From: Zooshikella sp050749885
GTDB lineage: Bacteria; Pseudomonadota; Gammaproteobacteria; Pseudomonadales; Zooshikellaceae
Assembly: GCF_050749885.1 (NCBI RefSeq)
Contig: NZ_JBOIUB010000001.1
Location: 992,001-1,056,000 of the forward strand
Length of the DNA stretch: 64,000 nt
Direction of reading: 5' to 3'
This document shows, piece after piece, positions 26,734 through 35,068 of this stretch (positions are counted from its first letter, which is position 1; each line of letters begins with the position of its first letter). The translations under genes were made by a program, and so were the position numbers. The notes beneath the pieces are model-generated. The model had not been told where the DNA came from. It saw only the letters and a list, made by a program, of their open reading frames with translations, and made no database searches.

Positions 26734-29220
26734 TCACTGTTTATTTAGATGTACAGTGGCTAGTTGCTGAATAGCTTGTCGTGCTTCGTTAGGAAGTACA
26801 TAACGAGCACTATTAAGTATGACATGAATATTATGAGTAAATGATAAGTTTTTTTGTTCATCAGCTTGAACCAGGTCTTGTTGGCGAAGCGTTTCTATAA
26901 AGTTCTTGAAAAGCGATTTATCAAAAAACTCAGGTGCGTTTATGCCTTGTATAAAGGATAAGCGTTGGGCAAGTTCATGACATTGTTTTTCCAGCGTATC
27001 TCTGTTTATTTGGCCGCTACCACTTCGAATCAATAAACTTAGTGCCATATAAAAGCGCTCTAACGTTTGTATAATTGTTTTACCAAGAAAATTAAAAGTG
27101 ACTGAAGTGACGGACTCTGGGTTTGGACTTTGTAGCCAGCCATTTTCTCGTTGCAAAATGGCGTGTTCGACAAGTATATCCAGCCATTGTTTGAGCAGAT
27201 GACTAAAATGATCTGGTTGCCAAGGTAAAAAAAGCTCTGTACGTAAGTAAGGGTATATTTTGTTACACATCGGTAAAAGGTCTGCTTCTTTAATTCGAGA
27301 ACTATTATTAAAGAAACAACTAATAAGGGAAGGTATTGCAAAAAGATGTAACGTGTTATTACGGTAATAGGTCATTAACACAGCATGCTTGCCCTCTACA
27401 TAGATTACATCCCCCAGAGAGTCAGTCTGTCGACGGATAAACCCTAGCTTTTCGACATAAAGAATCGTTTCTGCTGGTGTTTTGGGTGTTGATATAATAC
27501 GTGCACTGTAGGGCAGTTTTTCTAATAGCCAATGGTAAAAAGTTAACTGTTCTGTTAACGATTCTTCACTCATTGCTTGTTTGGGGGCTGATAACAACGC
27601 GGTAGCAATATGGTTTACTGGATTGACGACAGCAGCAGCATTGATATGACAGTTAATAGTATTTGCCAGTTGCTGAGTTAAGCTACGAAACCAGGACTGT
27701 CGTGTAATAATACTAAGTGGCTCTGAGGAAATGTTAGATTGCCAATCTGGTTGTTTTTGCAGTAAAAACTGATTGAGTAAAATAGGTTCACCAAAATTAA
27801 CCCATACTTCGCCAAATTCTTTTTTCAAGGCTGAAAGAATACGTAAAATATCAAGGGGTGACTCAGCTTTTTTCGCTTTTCCGCGTAACTCACCAAGGTA
27901 AGTAGTTCCTTCCAATACGCGTTCATAGCCAATATAAACAGGCACAAAACAAAAAGGTTTTCGTTGATCTTTTAAATAGCTTTGTAGCGTGAGTGCTAGC
28001 ATTCCTGTTTTAGGCTGTAGTAATCGACCTGTTCGGCTACGACCACCTTCAATAAAGTATTCTGTAGGGAAACCACGCGTCAGTAAAGTATGCAAGTATT
28101 CATTAAAAACAGTGGTATAAAGTTTATTTCCTTTAAAACTTCTACGCATAAAAAATGCTCCACCCCGACGAAGTAAACCTCCAACAAGTGGCATGTTTAG
28201 GTTTATTCCTGCTGCAATATGAGGGGGGCTTAAGTTTTGTTTGTAGAGCACATAAGATAATAGTAGATAATCGATATGGCTACGATGACAAGGGACATAG
28301 ATAATTTCGTGGTCTTTAGCCAATTGTTGGATAGGTTCAATGTGATTTACTTGAATGCCATTGTAGAGCTTATTCCAAAACCAGGTCAGTACAATATCTA
28401 AAAAGCGTATTGCAGGGTAGCGAAAGTCAGAGACAATTTCATTCGCATATTTCCGGGCTTTACTTTTTAATCGACTAATATTGTCGTGTGTTGCGTTAGC
28501 CTGATCGAGAATGGCTTGCTTAACAGGTTGACTATGTAGTAGCTGATTAACCAATGTCTTTCGGTGAGAAAGCTCAGGACCTGTAACTGCAGTACGTAAT
28601 TGACGAAAGTGGACTCGCAGAATTCTTGCTAATTTACGCACTGTACGATTGGTTGAGAGTTGTTCATCGACTAACTCTCTTGTAGCTAACGGTGTGCTGA
28701 AATTAATCATTGTCTGTCGACCATGGACCAGTACAGCAAATAATTTACGTAAACGGCCACCGACAGCATAATCATAGGTAAACAGTAATTTAAACGCTGA
28801 TTGTTCTTTAAGGGGGGAACGGCCCCAAAAAATCGTCACTGGAATGAGTTGAATATTTTTTTCTGGGTGGCGTTGTAAGAATGTAATAAGCTGGTGTAAT
28901 TGATCAGATGGTTTGGGTGGGGGAAAGATTCGCCAAATGGTTGGTTGTTGAATTAAATGTAAACAGTTGGGGAGTAGCTGATTATGGGTGACGATGAGTT
29001 TTTGGTTTGGAGAAGCTAGTCCCTGCCTTTGGCAAATTTCCTCAAGGACTAGCGTATCAAATAATGACTGACGAGCTAGAATATAGCAAATTCCATCGCT
29101 TTCTTTTAATGAGGGTATTGAGGGTAATTCACCTAAGTAATTGGTTTTAACCCATAAAAATAGGACTTTTCGTAAACAGCATCTTAAAAGAGATTTGAGT
29201 TGAATTGATATCTTCGACAT
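26734..29220 (-). CDS. plsB: Glycerol-3-phosphate acyltransferase PlsB
   Basis: PlsB is a peripheral or inner-membrane enzyme that acylates the sn-1 position of glycerol 3-phosphate, the first step of phospholipid synthesis. The 828-residue length is typical. The acyltransferase motifs are in order: PCHRSHIDYLLLSY with the catalytic His-x4-Asp, GGAFFMRRSF, EYFIEGGRSRTGR and PVYIGYERVLEG. It is transcribed alone, opposite to rsmJ. Confidence 0.97.
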   Translation of the reverse strand: MSKISIQLKSLLRCCLRKVLFLWVKTNYLGELPSIPSLKESDGICYILARQSLFDTLVLEEICQRQGLASPNQKLIVTHNQLLPNCLHLIQQPTIWRIFPPPKPSDQLHQLITFLQRHPEKNIQLIPVTIFWGRSPLKEQSAFKLLFTYDYAVGGRLRKLFAVLVHGRQTMINFSTPLATRELVDEQLSTNRTVRKLARILRVHFRQLRTAVTGPELSHRKTLVNQLLHSQPVKQAILDQANATHDNISRLKSKARKYANEIVSDFRYPAIRFLDIVLTWFWNKLYNGIQVNHIEPIQQLAKDHEIIYVPCHRSHIDYLLLSYVLYKQNLSPPHIAAGINLNMPLVGGLLRRGGAFFMRRSFKGNKLYTTVFNEYLHTLLTRGFPTEYFIEGGRSRTGRLLQPKTGMLALTLQSYLKDQRKPFCFVPVYIGYERVLEGTTYLGELRGKAKKAESPLDILRILSALKKEFGEVWVNFGEPILLNQFLLQKQPDWQSNISSEPLSIITRQSWFRSLTQQLANTINCHINAAAVVNPVNHIATALLSAPKQAMSEESLTEQLTFYHWLLEKLPYSARIISTPKTPAETILYVEKLGFIRRQTDSLGDVIYVEGKHAVLMTYYRNNTLHLFAIPSLISCFFNNSSRIKEADLLPMCNKIYPYLRTELFLPWQPDHFSHLLKQWLDILVEHAILQRENGWLQSPNPESVTSVTFNFLGKTIIQTLERFYMALSLLIRSGSGQINRDTLEKQCHELAQRLSFIQGINAPEFFDKSLFKNFIETLRQQDLVQADEQKNLSFTHNIHVILNSARYVLPNEARQAIQQLATVHLNKQ

Positions 29221-29970
29221 TTTTTGTTTTTTTCCAGATACTTAAGTATTTCCCCTTATTAATACGAAAACTACAGTTAAATAAAAGTTTCTTTCTTTAA
29301 CTATAGTTTTTATGTAGACCTCTTTTGAGGGAGGGGTGGTCAAGTATTGATTTTGTTTTTAATAATTCTGTTCATATTGGATGGGTAAGCTTCCACTGTG
29401 AGATAAGCAATCATTTGCTTTTGGCTTTATATCACTTTTATTACTTTTTACATCTTGTCGCTACGGTGTTTTGATTAAAGCGTAATGGGGCTTATTGTGT
29501 GATTGACGTGTTTGCTTTAAAAAACGTAGTAGTGATAATCTTAAAAAATGCTTTAGTGTGCTGGGTATAGATATTTAGTGATTAATACTGTTGACTTTAT
29601 CTTGTAATGTACTCATGGCTGTAAACCTATTAAAAACCTACTGGAGATGCGGTATAAAATTCACTATTTTTAGAGGTACCCTTAAGTGAGATTGACTGGC
29701 TCATGAAGGGTAAATAGCGTCATTGAGGTGTTAAAGTTGCTTTTAACAGAAACGATTTTAAATACTGCCAAATACTTAATGAGGCGAGTATTCAAGTACA
29801 TACACCGTACTATGTATTTCAGGAGGCTTTTATGCATTATGCTGTTACGTATCCACGGCTCTAAGTCGCCTTTGAAAATAGCTTTGTGACGACTCATCGC
29901 CATAATGCAAAGGCTGTATTATAAAAAGTAAGCTTGATGAATAATCAGAATGGGGAGCGTGTTAACTTAT
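29221..29970. other. Gene-free region upstream of plsB
   Basis: About 750 nt between the plsB start and the 3' end of the next leftward gene. It is A+T-rich. A 73-codon frame at 29682-29903 on the minus strand is not supported by composition or a ribosome-binding site. No repeat or RNA gene is recognisable. Confidence 0.4.
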
Positions 29971-30348
29971 TTACTCTTGCCAGCTTATAATACCTTCACC
30001 TTGATGGGTAATCCGCCACCATTCATTATCCGCTGCTTCTTCTTCCTGCCAGAATGTACCATTACAACGTATTTCTGTGTCAAAAAATTCAAAAGCATCA
30101 CGTGCGCATTCAATATCTGTTTCCCAAGGTGTTTCTGCTGAGTTAAACCATATACTGGTAAAGGCGCGACCGGCTGCTCGTTCAACAACCATAACGGGTA
30201 TGTTCATACCTTGCCAATCAACATTATATTGATGAGTACGCCCCTCTTTATTGACTAACTCAACGCTATCAAAGCGGTCATCCAGCCAATCTTCAATAAG
30301 GTCTGGCGTAGTGTTTTTTACATAGATTTCAATATCAGGTAATTGCAT
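29971..30348 (-). CDS. Hypothetical acidic protein (125 aa)
   Basis: A 125-residue acidic, Trp-rich soluble protein (VDWQGMNIPVMVVERAAGRAFTSIWF, ETDIECARDAFEFF, CNGTFWQEEEAADNEWWRI). There is no signal peptide or membrane segment. Even composition and a clear ATG start support a real gene. The C-terminal block looks like a compact domain of alternating strands and aromatic residues. I do not recognise a named family. It lies downstream of dapE on the same strand but about 310 nt away. Confidence 0.75.
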   Translation of the reverse strand: MQLPDIEIYVKNTTPDLIEDWLDDRFDSVELVNKEGRTHQYNVDWQGMNIPVMVVERAAGRAFTSIWFNSAETPWETDIECARDAFEFFDTEIRCNGTFWQEEEAADNEWWRITHQGEGIISWQE

Positions 30349-30660
30349 GGTTGTTACTCTCTTGGGAAAACTAGTTATCCAACCCTGTCAAGAGCACCTA
30401 AGCTAACACGGGTAGTATAGACCTAGCAATGCTACTCACCAGTTAATCTTTATACTCAATGCTTTTAATCTGCTGAATTGTGATAATGAAAAGAGAGTTA
30501 ATGAGTTATACACCAAACGCTGTTTGTGTAAAGCGTAGGTTGGTGAGCTTATTCAAACACTTAATGTTAAATCTATATTGAACCGTATGTGCTTCTGTTA
30601 ACCTGAACTCAGGTTAACAGGACGATTGTAGTAGAAACAAAAAAAGCACTTACTAGAGTG
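30349..30660. other. Intergenic region downstream of dapE
   Basis: About 310 nt without a gene. It contains the long palindrome at 30595-30620 and must hold the promoter of the leftward 125-aa gene. Confidence 0.35.
30595..30620. repeat. 12-bp palindrome downstream of dapE
   Basis: CTGTTAACCTGA is mirrored by TCAGGTTAACAG with two bases between. It lies 41 nt beyond the dapE stop. There is no T-tract on either strand, so it is either a stable mRNA 3' stem or a binding site. Confidence 0.5.
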
Positions 30661-31797
30661 TTAACCCAGAAGATTAATCATGATGCGTTCGTATATTGAG
30701 GAGAGTGTTTCAAGTTCTGAAATACGTGTACATTCATTCACTTTATGGATTGTGTCATTACAGGGGCCTAATTCAATCACTTCTGTACCATAAGGTGCTA
30801 TGAAGCGTCCATCTGAAGTGCCACCAGAGGTAGATAATGTAGAATGAACTCCTACTTCAGCATGAATGGCAGCTTGAGCGGCATCAATGAGACGTCCTTG
30901 CGCTGTTAAAAAGGGACTGCCAAATAACGTCCAGTCAATATGATAATCTAGTTGGTGCTGTTGCAAGATATGGTGGGTTCTGGCTTGAAGCTCTTCAGCA
31001 GAAGATTCCGTAGAAAAACGAAAATTAAACATCACTTGTAGCTCACCAGGCACGACATTACCTGCACCCGTACCCGCATGGATGTTGGAAATCTGGAAAC
31101 TGGTTGCGGGGAAAAAATCGTTGCTTTTATCCCACTCAGTCGTTGATAAGTCGGCAAGTGCAGGAGCTGCCAGATGGATGGGGTTTTTTACTAAGTGAGG
31201 GTAGGCCACATGACCCTGAATACCTCGGATGGTGAGTTCACCGGTCAATGAGCCGCGACGTCCATTTTTAATTACATCACCCACATATTGGGTGCTTGAA
31301 GGTTCTCCAACAATACACCAGTCGATGTAATCATTCCGGTCGCTGAGGTACTCCATCACTTTACGTGTGCCATTAACCGCAGGACCTTCTTCATCACTGG
31401 TAATTAGCCATGCTAAAGATCCCTGGTGATTTGGGTAGGCGTTAAGAAAGCGTTCAGTAGCAGTCACCATCGCGGCTAAGCTGCCTTTCATATCAGCGGC
31501 ACCACGTCCATATAGGTAATCATCTTTAATTGTGGGGGTAAAAGGTGGTGTATGCCATTCTTCTTTAGGGCCTGTAGGTACAACATCTGTATGACCTGCA
31601 AAAGCAAGTACAGGTCCACTATTTCCTTTGCGTAACCAGATATTTTCAACCTCACCAAAGCGCAAACGTTCGACATGAAAGCCTAAAGGTTGTAAGCGAC
31701 TGATAAGGAGGGTTTGACAGTCTGCATCTTCTGGAGTGATAGACGGTCGGGCGATAAGATCACAGGCTAATGCTAAGGTGGGGGATGTGGTCGTCAT
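30661..31797 (-). CDS. dapE: Succinyl-diaminopimelate desuccinylase
   Basis: DapE hydrolyses N-succinyl-LL-diaminopimelate in the lysine and peptidoglycan precursor pathway. It follows DapD, which is also in this window near 49 kb. The 378-residue zinc peptidase shows the metal-binding motifs FAGHTDVVPTG and YGRGAADMKGSLAAMV, then SDEEGPAVNGT and the C-terminal STSGGTSDGRFI and ELGPCNDTIHKVNE. Transcribed leftward, downstream of nth. Confidence 0.97.
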   Translation of the reverse strand: MTTTSPTLALACDLIARPSITPEDADCQTLLISRLQPLGFHVERLRFGEVENIWLRKGNSGPVLAFAGHTDVVPTGPKEEWHTPPFTPTIKDDYLYGRGAADMKGSLAAMVTATERFLNAYPNHQGSLAWLITSDEEGPAVNGTRKVMEYLSDRNDYIDWCIVGEPSSTQYVGDVIKNGRRGSLTGELTIRGIQGHVAYPHLVKNPIHLAAPALADLSTTEWDKSNDFFPATSFQISNIHAGTGAGNVVPGELQVMFNFRFSTESSAEELQARTHHILQQHQLDYHIDWTLFGSPFLTAQGRLIDAAQAAIHAEVGVHSTLSTSGGTSDGRFIAPYGTEVIELGPCNDTIHKVNECTRISELETLSSIYERIMINLLG

Positions 31798-31952
31798 AAA
31801 GCAGCTATTGCTCCCATTGAAACAGAGGGGATCACAAATAATATACTCATTTGCTTTGTTACCCCCTCCATACTGGCCAGGTCAGAGAGTGTGTTAGTGT
31901 GTACTTTCTTTTATTTATGAAGCTGGATAAATAAATAGCTTGGCAAATAAAC

Positions 31953-32588
31953 CTAGGCTATGGTTTTTTCTTTATATTCACATAAGTCTTCAATGATACA
32001 AGAGTTGCACTGCGGTTTACGTGCTTTACATACATAACGACCATGTAGAATTAACCAGTGATGGGCATCGAGTAAAAAGTCCTTGGGAACAACCCGAAGC
32101 AGACGTTTTTCGACTTCAAGTACATTTTTACCTGGTGCTATTCCTGTGCGGTTAGACACACGAAAAATATGGGTATCAACAGCCATCGTTGGTTGTCTAA
32201 ATGCGGTATTTAACACAACATTAGCTGTTTTTCTGCCAACACCAGGTAACGACTCCAAAGCTTCTCGGGTATCAGGTACCTCAGAATTATATTTTTCTAT
32301 GAGAATTTGGCAGGTTTTAATGATGTTTTCAGCTTTAGCATTGTATAGCCCGATGGTTTTAATGTATGACTTTAGTTTTGTTAAACCAAGGGCGAATATT
32401 TTTTCAGGTGTGTTGGCGATAGGGAACAGCTTAACAGTTGCCTTATTGACCCCTACATCGGTTGCTTGTGCTGAAAGTATCACCGCTATCAGCAGTTCAA
32501 ATGGCGAATTGTAGTTTAACTCTGTTGTGGGATTGGGGTTTTGGGCCTGCAACCGTGAAAATATCTGCTGTCGTTTTTCTTTATTCAT
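31953..32588 (-). CDS. nth: Endonuclease III
   Basis: Nth is a DNA glycosylase/AP lyase that removes oxidised pyrimidines. The 211-residue protein has the helix-hairpin-helix ESLPGVGRKTANVVLNTAF with the catalytic lysine, the AVDTHIFRVSNR motif with the catalytic aspartate, and a C-terminal [4Fe-4S] loop with C-x6-C-x2-C-x5-C (CKARKPQCNSCIIEDLC). It is the last gene after rsxE, the usual arrangement in gammaproteobacteria. The gap to rsxE is only 46 nt. Confidence 0.97.
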   Translation of the reverse strand: MNKEKRQQIFSRLQAQNPNPTTELNYNSPFELLIAVILSAQATDVGVNKATVKLFPIANTPEKIFALGLTKLKSYIKTIGLYNAKAENIIKTCQILIEKYNSEVPDTREALESLPGVGRKTANVVLNTAFRQPTMAVDTHIFRVSNRTGIAPGKNVLEVEKRLLRVVPKDFLLDAHHWLILHGRYVCKARKPQCNSCIIEDLCEYKEKTIA

Positions 32589-32634
32589 TATTCATTTTAC
32601 TATCATGGGTAATGAAACTGCACTATGACAGGTG

Positions 32635-33351
32635 TTAGTTTATCTGGCCTGTAACCCTAACACGTTTGCTACCTTTTTCAACGGGTGCTGACTTTTGTTT
32701 AGCACGCTCAGCCAAATGCTGGTCAATGATATTTTTAAGTGCAATCAAAAAGCCCATAAATACAAAAGCGCCAGGAGGTAAAATAGCAAACAGAAACTTT
32801 TTATAGTCAGTGATTACGGTTATCTCCCAGTGGCGCGCAACATCACCCAACAGGAGATGCATATTACTGAACAAGGTGCCCTGGCCTATCAACTCTCTAA
32901 CCGCGCCAAGCAAGAGAAGGATAGATGCAAAACCAAGCCCCATTGTGCAGCCATCCACTATAGAGGGGACTAACGGATTTTTGGCTGCAAAGCTGTCAGC
33001 TCGACCCAAAATAATACAGTTGGTAACAATGAGTGGGATAAAAATACCTAATATTTGGTATAGCTCATAGGTGAAGGCTTGCATGAGAAGCTCGACACAG
33101 GTAGTAAATGAGGCAATGATCATGACAAATGCCGGTAAACGGATGGCATCAGTGACCTGTTTGCGAATGAGGGAAACAACTAAGTTTGAGCAGGTTAATA
33201 CTACAGTTGTTGCCAACCCCAATCCTAATGCATTTACGACACTGTTTGATACGCCAAGTAGGGGACAAAGCCCTAATAATTGAACAATGGCTGGGTTGTT
33301 TTTCCAAAAGCCATCAGCCGCGACAGTGGACAGTGGTTTGTTAGCCATCAT
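32635..33351 (-). CDS. rsxE: Rsx/Rnf electron transport complex subunit E
   Basis: An integral membrane subunit (238 residues, about six helices) of the Rnf-type ion-translocating NADH:ferredoxin oxidoreductase, called Rsx in E. coli, where it keeps SoxR reduced. The motifs NPAIVQLLGLCPLLGVSNSVVNALGLG and GRADSFAAKNPLVPSIVDGCTMGLGF are typical. It overlaps rsxG by one or a few codons, showing tight operon structure. The C-terminus is basic. Confidence 0.96.
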   Translation of the reverse strand: MMANKPLSTVAADGFWKNNPAIVQLLGLCPLLGVSNSVVNALGLGLATTVVLTCSNLVVSLIRKQVTDAIRLPAFVMIIASFTTCVELLMQAFTYELYQILGIFIPLIVTNCIILGRADSFAAKNPLVPSIVDGCTMGLGFASILLLLGAVRELIGQGTLFSNMHLLLGDVARHWEITVITDYKKFLFAILPPGAFVFMGFLIALKNIIDQHLAERAKQKSAPVEKGSKRVRVTGQIN

Positions 33352-33991
33352 GAGTCCTCAGTTGTTGCAGACCTTGCTGAAATAGGGTGTCTTGATGCTT
33401 GTTAAAGTAGTCTAAGGTGCGTTTAACAGCACCAACCACTGCTCTGGGCGTAATCGTGGCTCCTGTGAATTGGTCAAAGTCGCCACCATCCTTTTTAACA
33501 GCCCACTTTGCTTGATTTGGGTTTGTTAAAGATTTACCTGCAAAACCAAGAATCCAGTCTGATACTTTGGTATCAATGGCATCACCTAGGCCTGGTGTTT
33601 CTTTATGAGAAATGACACGTACACCACTCAATGTGCCATCAGCGTAGATTCCTACCAGTAATAAAATCCGGCCATTGTAACCATCCGGTGCTGTTGCTGG
33701 CAGAATGATTGCTGATGGCTGTTGTTGTTGAAAAGCGACATAGCCTTGAGCAGGCTTCTCATTGCCTAAGTCCTCATTGGGGGTAATGCTGATAGCGGTT
33801 TTGAGTAAGTCATTGTCATGACTTTCTTCAGGTAATATTTCATATAACGCTTTGGCTTCTGCCTCACGAATTTGGTCAGCAATTCGATCTTTGGTCAGTG
33901 CATAGGTAACAGCAATAACACCAACCGTCAGTGTTGCAAATACACCTAATAGTAAGCTGTTACGGGTAATGGCAATCCCTATTACATTCAT
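33341..33991 (-). CDS. rsxG: Rsx/Rnf electron transport complex subunit G
   Basis: RsxG carries a covalently bound FMN on a periplasmic domain. One N-terminal transmembrane helix is followed by the FMN-binding domain with the motif DGGDFDQFTGATITPRAVVGAV, where the threonine of SGAT/TGAT-type S(T)GAT(x) is the flavin attachment site. I prefer ATG 33991 (216 residues) over the in-frame TTG at 33997. It is adjacent to rsxD and overlaps rsxE. Confidence 0.95.
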   Translation of the reverse strand: MNVIGIAITRNSLLLGVFATLTVGVIAVTYALTKDRIADQIREAEAKALYEILPEESHDNDLLKTAISITPNEDLGNEKPAQGYVAFQQQQPSAIILPATAPDGYNGRILLLVGIYADGTLSGVRVISHKETPGLGDAIDTKVSDWILGFAGKSLTNPNQAKWAVKKDGGDFDQFTGATITPRAVVGAVKRTLDYFNKHQDTLFQQGLQQLRTHDG

Positions 33992-33997
33992 GGGCAA

Positions 33998-35056
33998 TTA
34001 ATCCGGTTTTGCTAAGCCTCGATTAGGCTTTTTATGGCCATAGGTTCTAGGTTGGGTGTAGTAGTCAATGGTGGGGGCTGCCATATTCATCAGTAATACG
34101 GCAAAGGCTACACCATCAGGGTAACCACCCCAGGTACGAATGATATACGTCAGTACACCAATGCCTGCTCCAAATATAAAGCGCCCTTTATTACTGGCTG
34201 CTGAAGTTACTGGGTCTGTGATAATGAAGAACGCACCTAGCATGGCGGCACCACTTAACCAGTGAAAAAGAGGGGAGCCGTGACTGTTGGAGCCTTCACC
34301 ACCATAAAACAAGGTTGCCATTACACCCAGCGTAAGCAGCATACCTGCTGGTGCATGCCAGGTGAAAATGCGTTTATAGAGTAGCCAGCCTCCACCCAGC
34401 AAGTAAGCTATATTGACCCACTGCCAGCCTTTGCCTGCCCAGTTAGAAAAAACGGGATTGGTAGCCCATAGCTCTTCAAGGGTCAGGCTGTTATTTTCAC
34501 GAAGGATATCTAAAGGGGTGGCCATGGTCATTGCATCGAGTGTACTGACAGGCATGCTGCCAGTGAACAGGTGGAGTGAGGTCATGAAGTCCAGAACCCC
34601 TTGACCTTCACGAACCCCTAATGCCGGCAGCCAGGCACTCATTTCTAATGGAAATGAAATGAGTAATAGCACATAGCCAAGCATGGCGGGATTAAAGAGG
34701 TTTTGACCCATTCCACCATAAAGATGCTTGCCAATAATAATCGCAAAACTTGTTCCTATCAGCGTTAGCCACCAGGGTGCTGAAGGAGGAATTGCCAAAG
34801 CAAGAAGTACAGCGGTTACAACAGCGGTATAGTCCTGTAGGAAAAAACGAAGAGGCCGTTTGCGTAGTTTAATAACCAATGCTTCAGAGCTTACCGCAAT
34901 AATCGAAGCCCATACTAAGTTGATTAAAACGCCCCAGCCAAAAAAGTAAACGCTAACTAACAAACCGGGGATCAAAGCCATCAAGACATTTAGCATGATG
35001 GCCTGTGTTGAGTTTGGCTTGATGGTATGTGGCGAGGTTTGTCGAATGAGTGTCAT
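33998..35056 (-). CDS. rsxD: Rsx/Rnf electron transport complex subunit D
   Basis: A 352-residue multi-helix membrane subunit that, with RsxG, carries a covalent FMN. The typical sequence blocks are QTSPHTIKPNSTQAIMLNVL, GKHLYGGMGQNLFNPAMLGYV, and VSTLDAMTMATPLD, whose S/T-x-A-T region holds the flavin-linked threonine. LSGAAMLGAFFIITDPVTSA and GGYPDGVAFAVLLMNMAAP follow. The gene ends exactly before rsxG. Confidence 0.96.
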   Translation of the reverse strand: MTLIRQTSPHTIKPNSTQAIMLNVLMALIPGLLVSVYFFGWGVLINLVWASIIAVSSEALVIKLRKRPLRFFLQDYTAVVTAVLLALAIPPSAPWWLTLIGTSFAIIIGKHLYGGMGQNLFNPAMLGYVLLLISFPLEMSAWLPALGVREGQGVLDFMTSLHLFTGSMPVSTLDAMTMATPLDILRENNSLTLEELWATNPVFSNWAGKGWQWVNIAYLLGGGWLLYKRIFTWHAPAGMLLTLGVMATLFYGGEGSNSHGSPLFHWLSGAAMLGAFFIITDPVTSAASNKGRFIFGAGIGVLTYIIRTWGGYPDGVAFAVLLMNMAAPTIDYYTQPRTYGHKKPNRGLAKPD

Positions 35057-35068
35057 AGCATAACCTCT

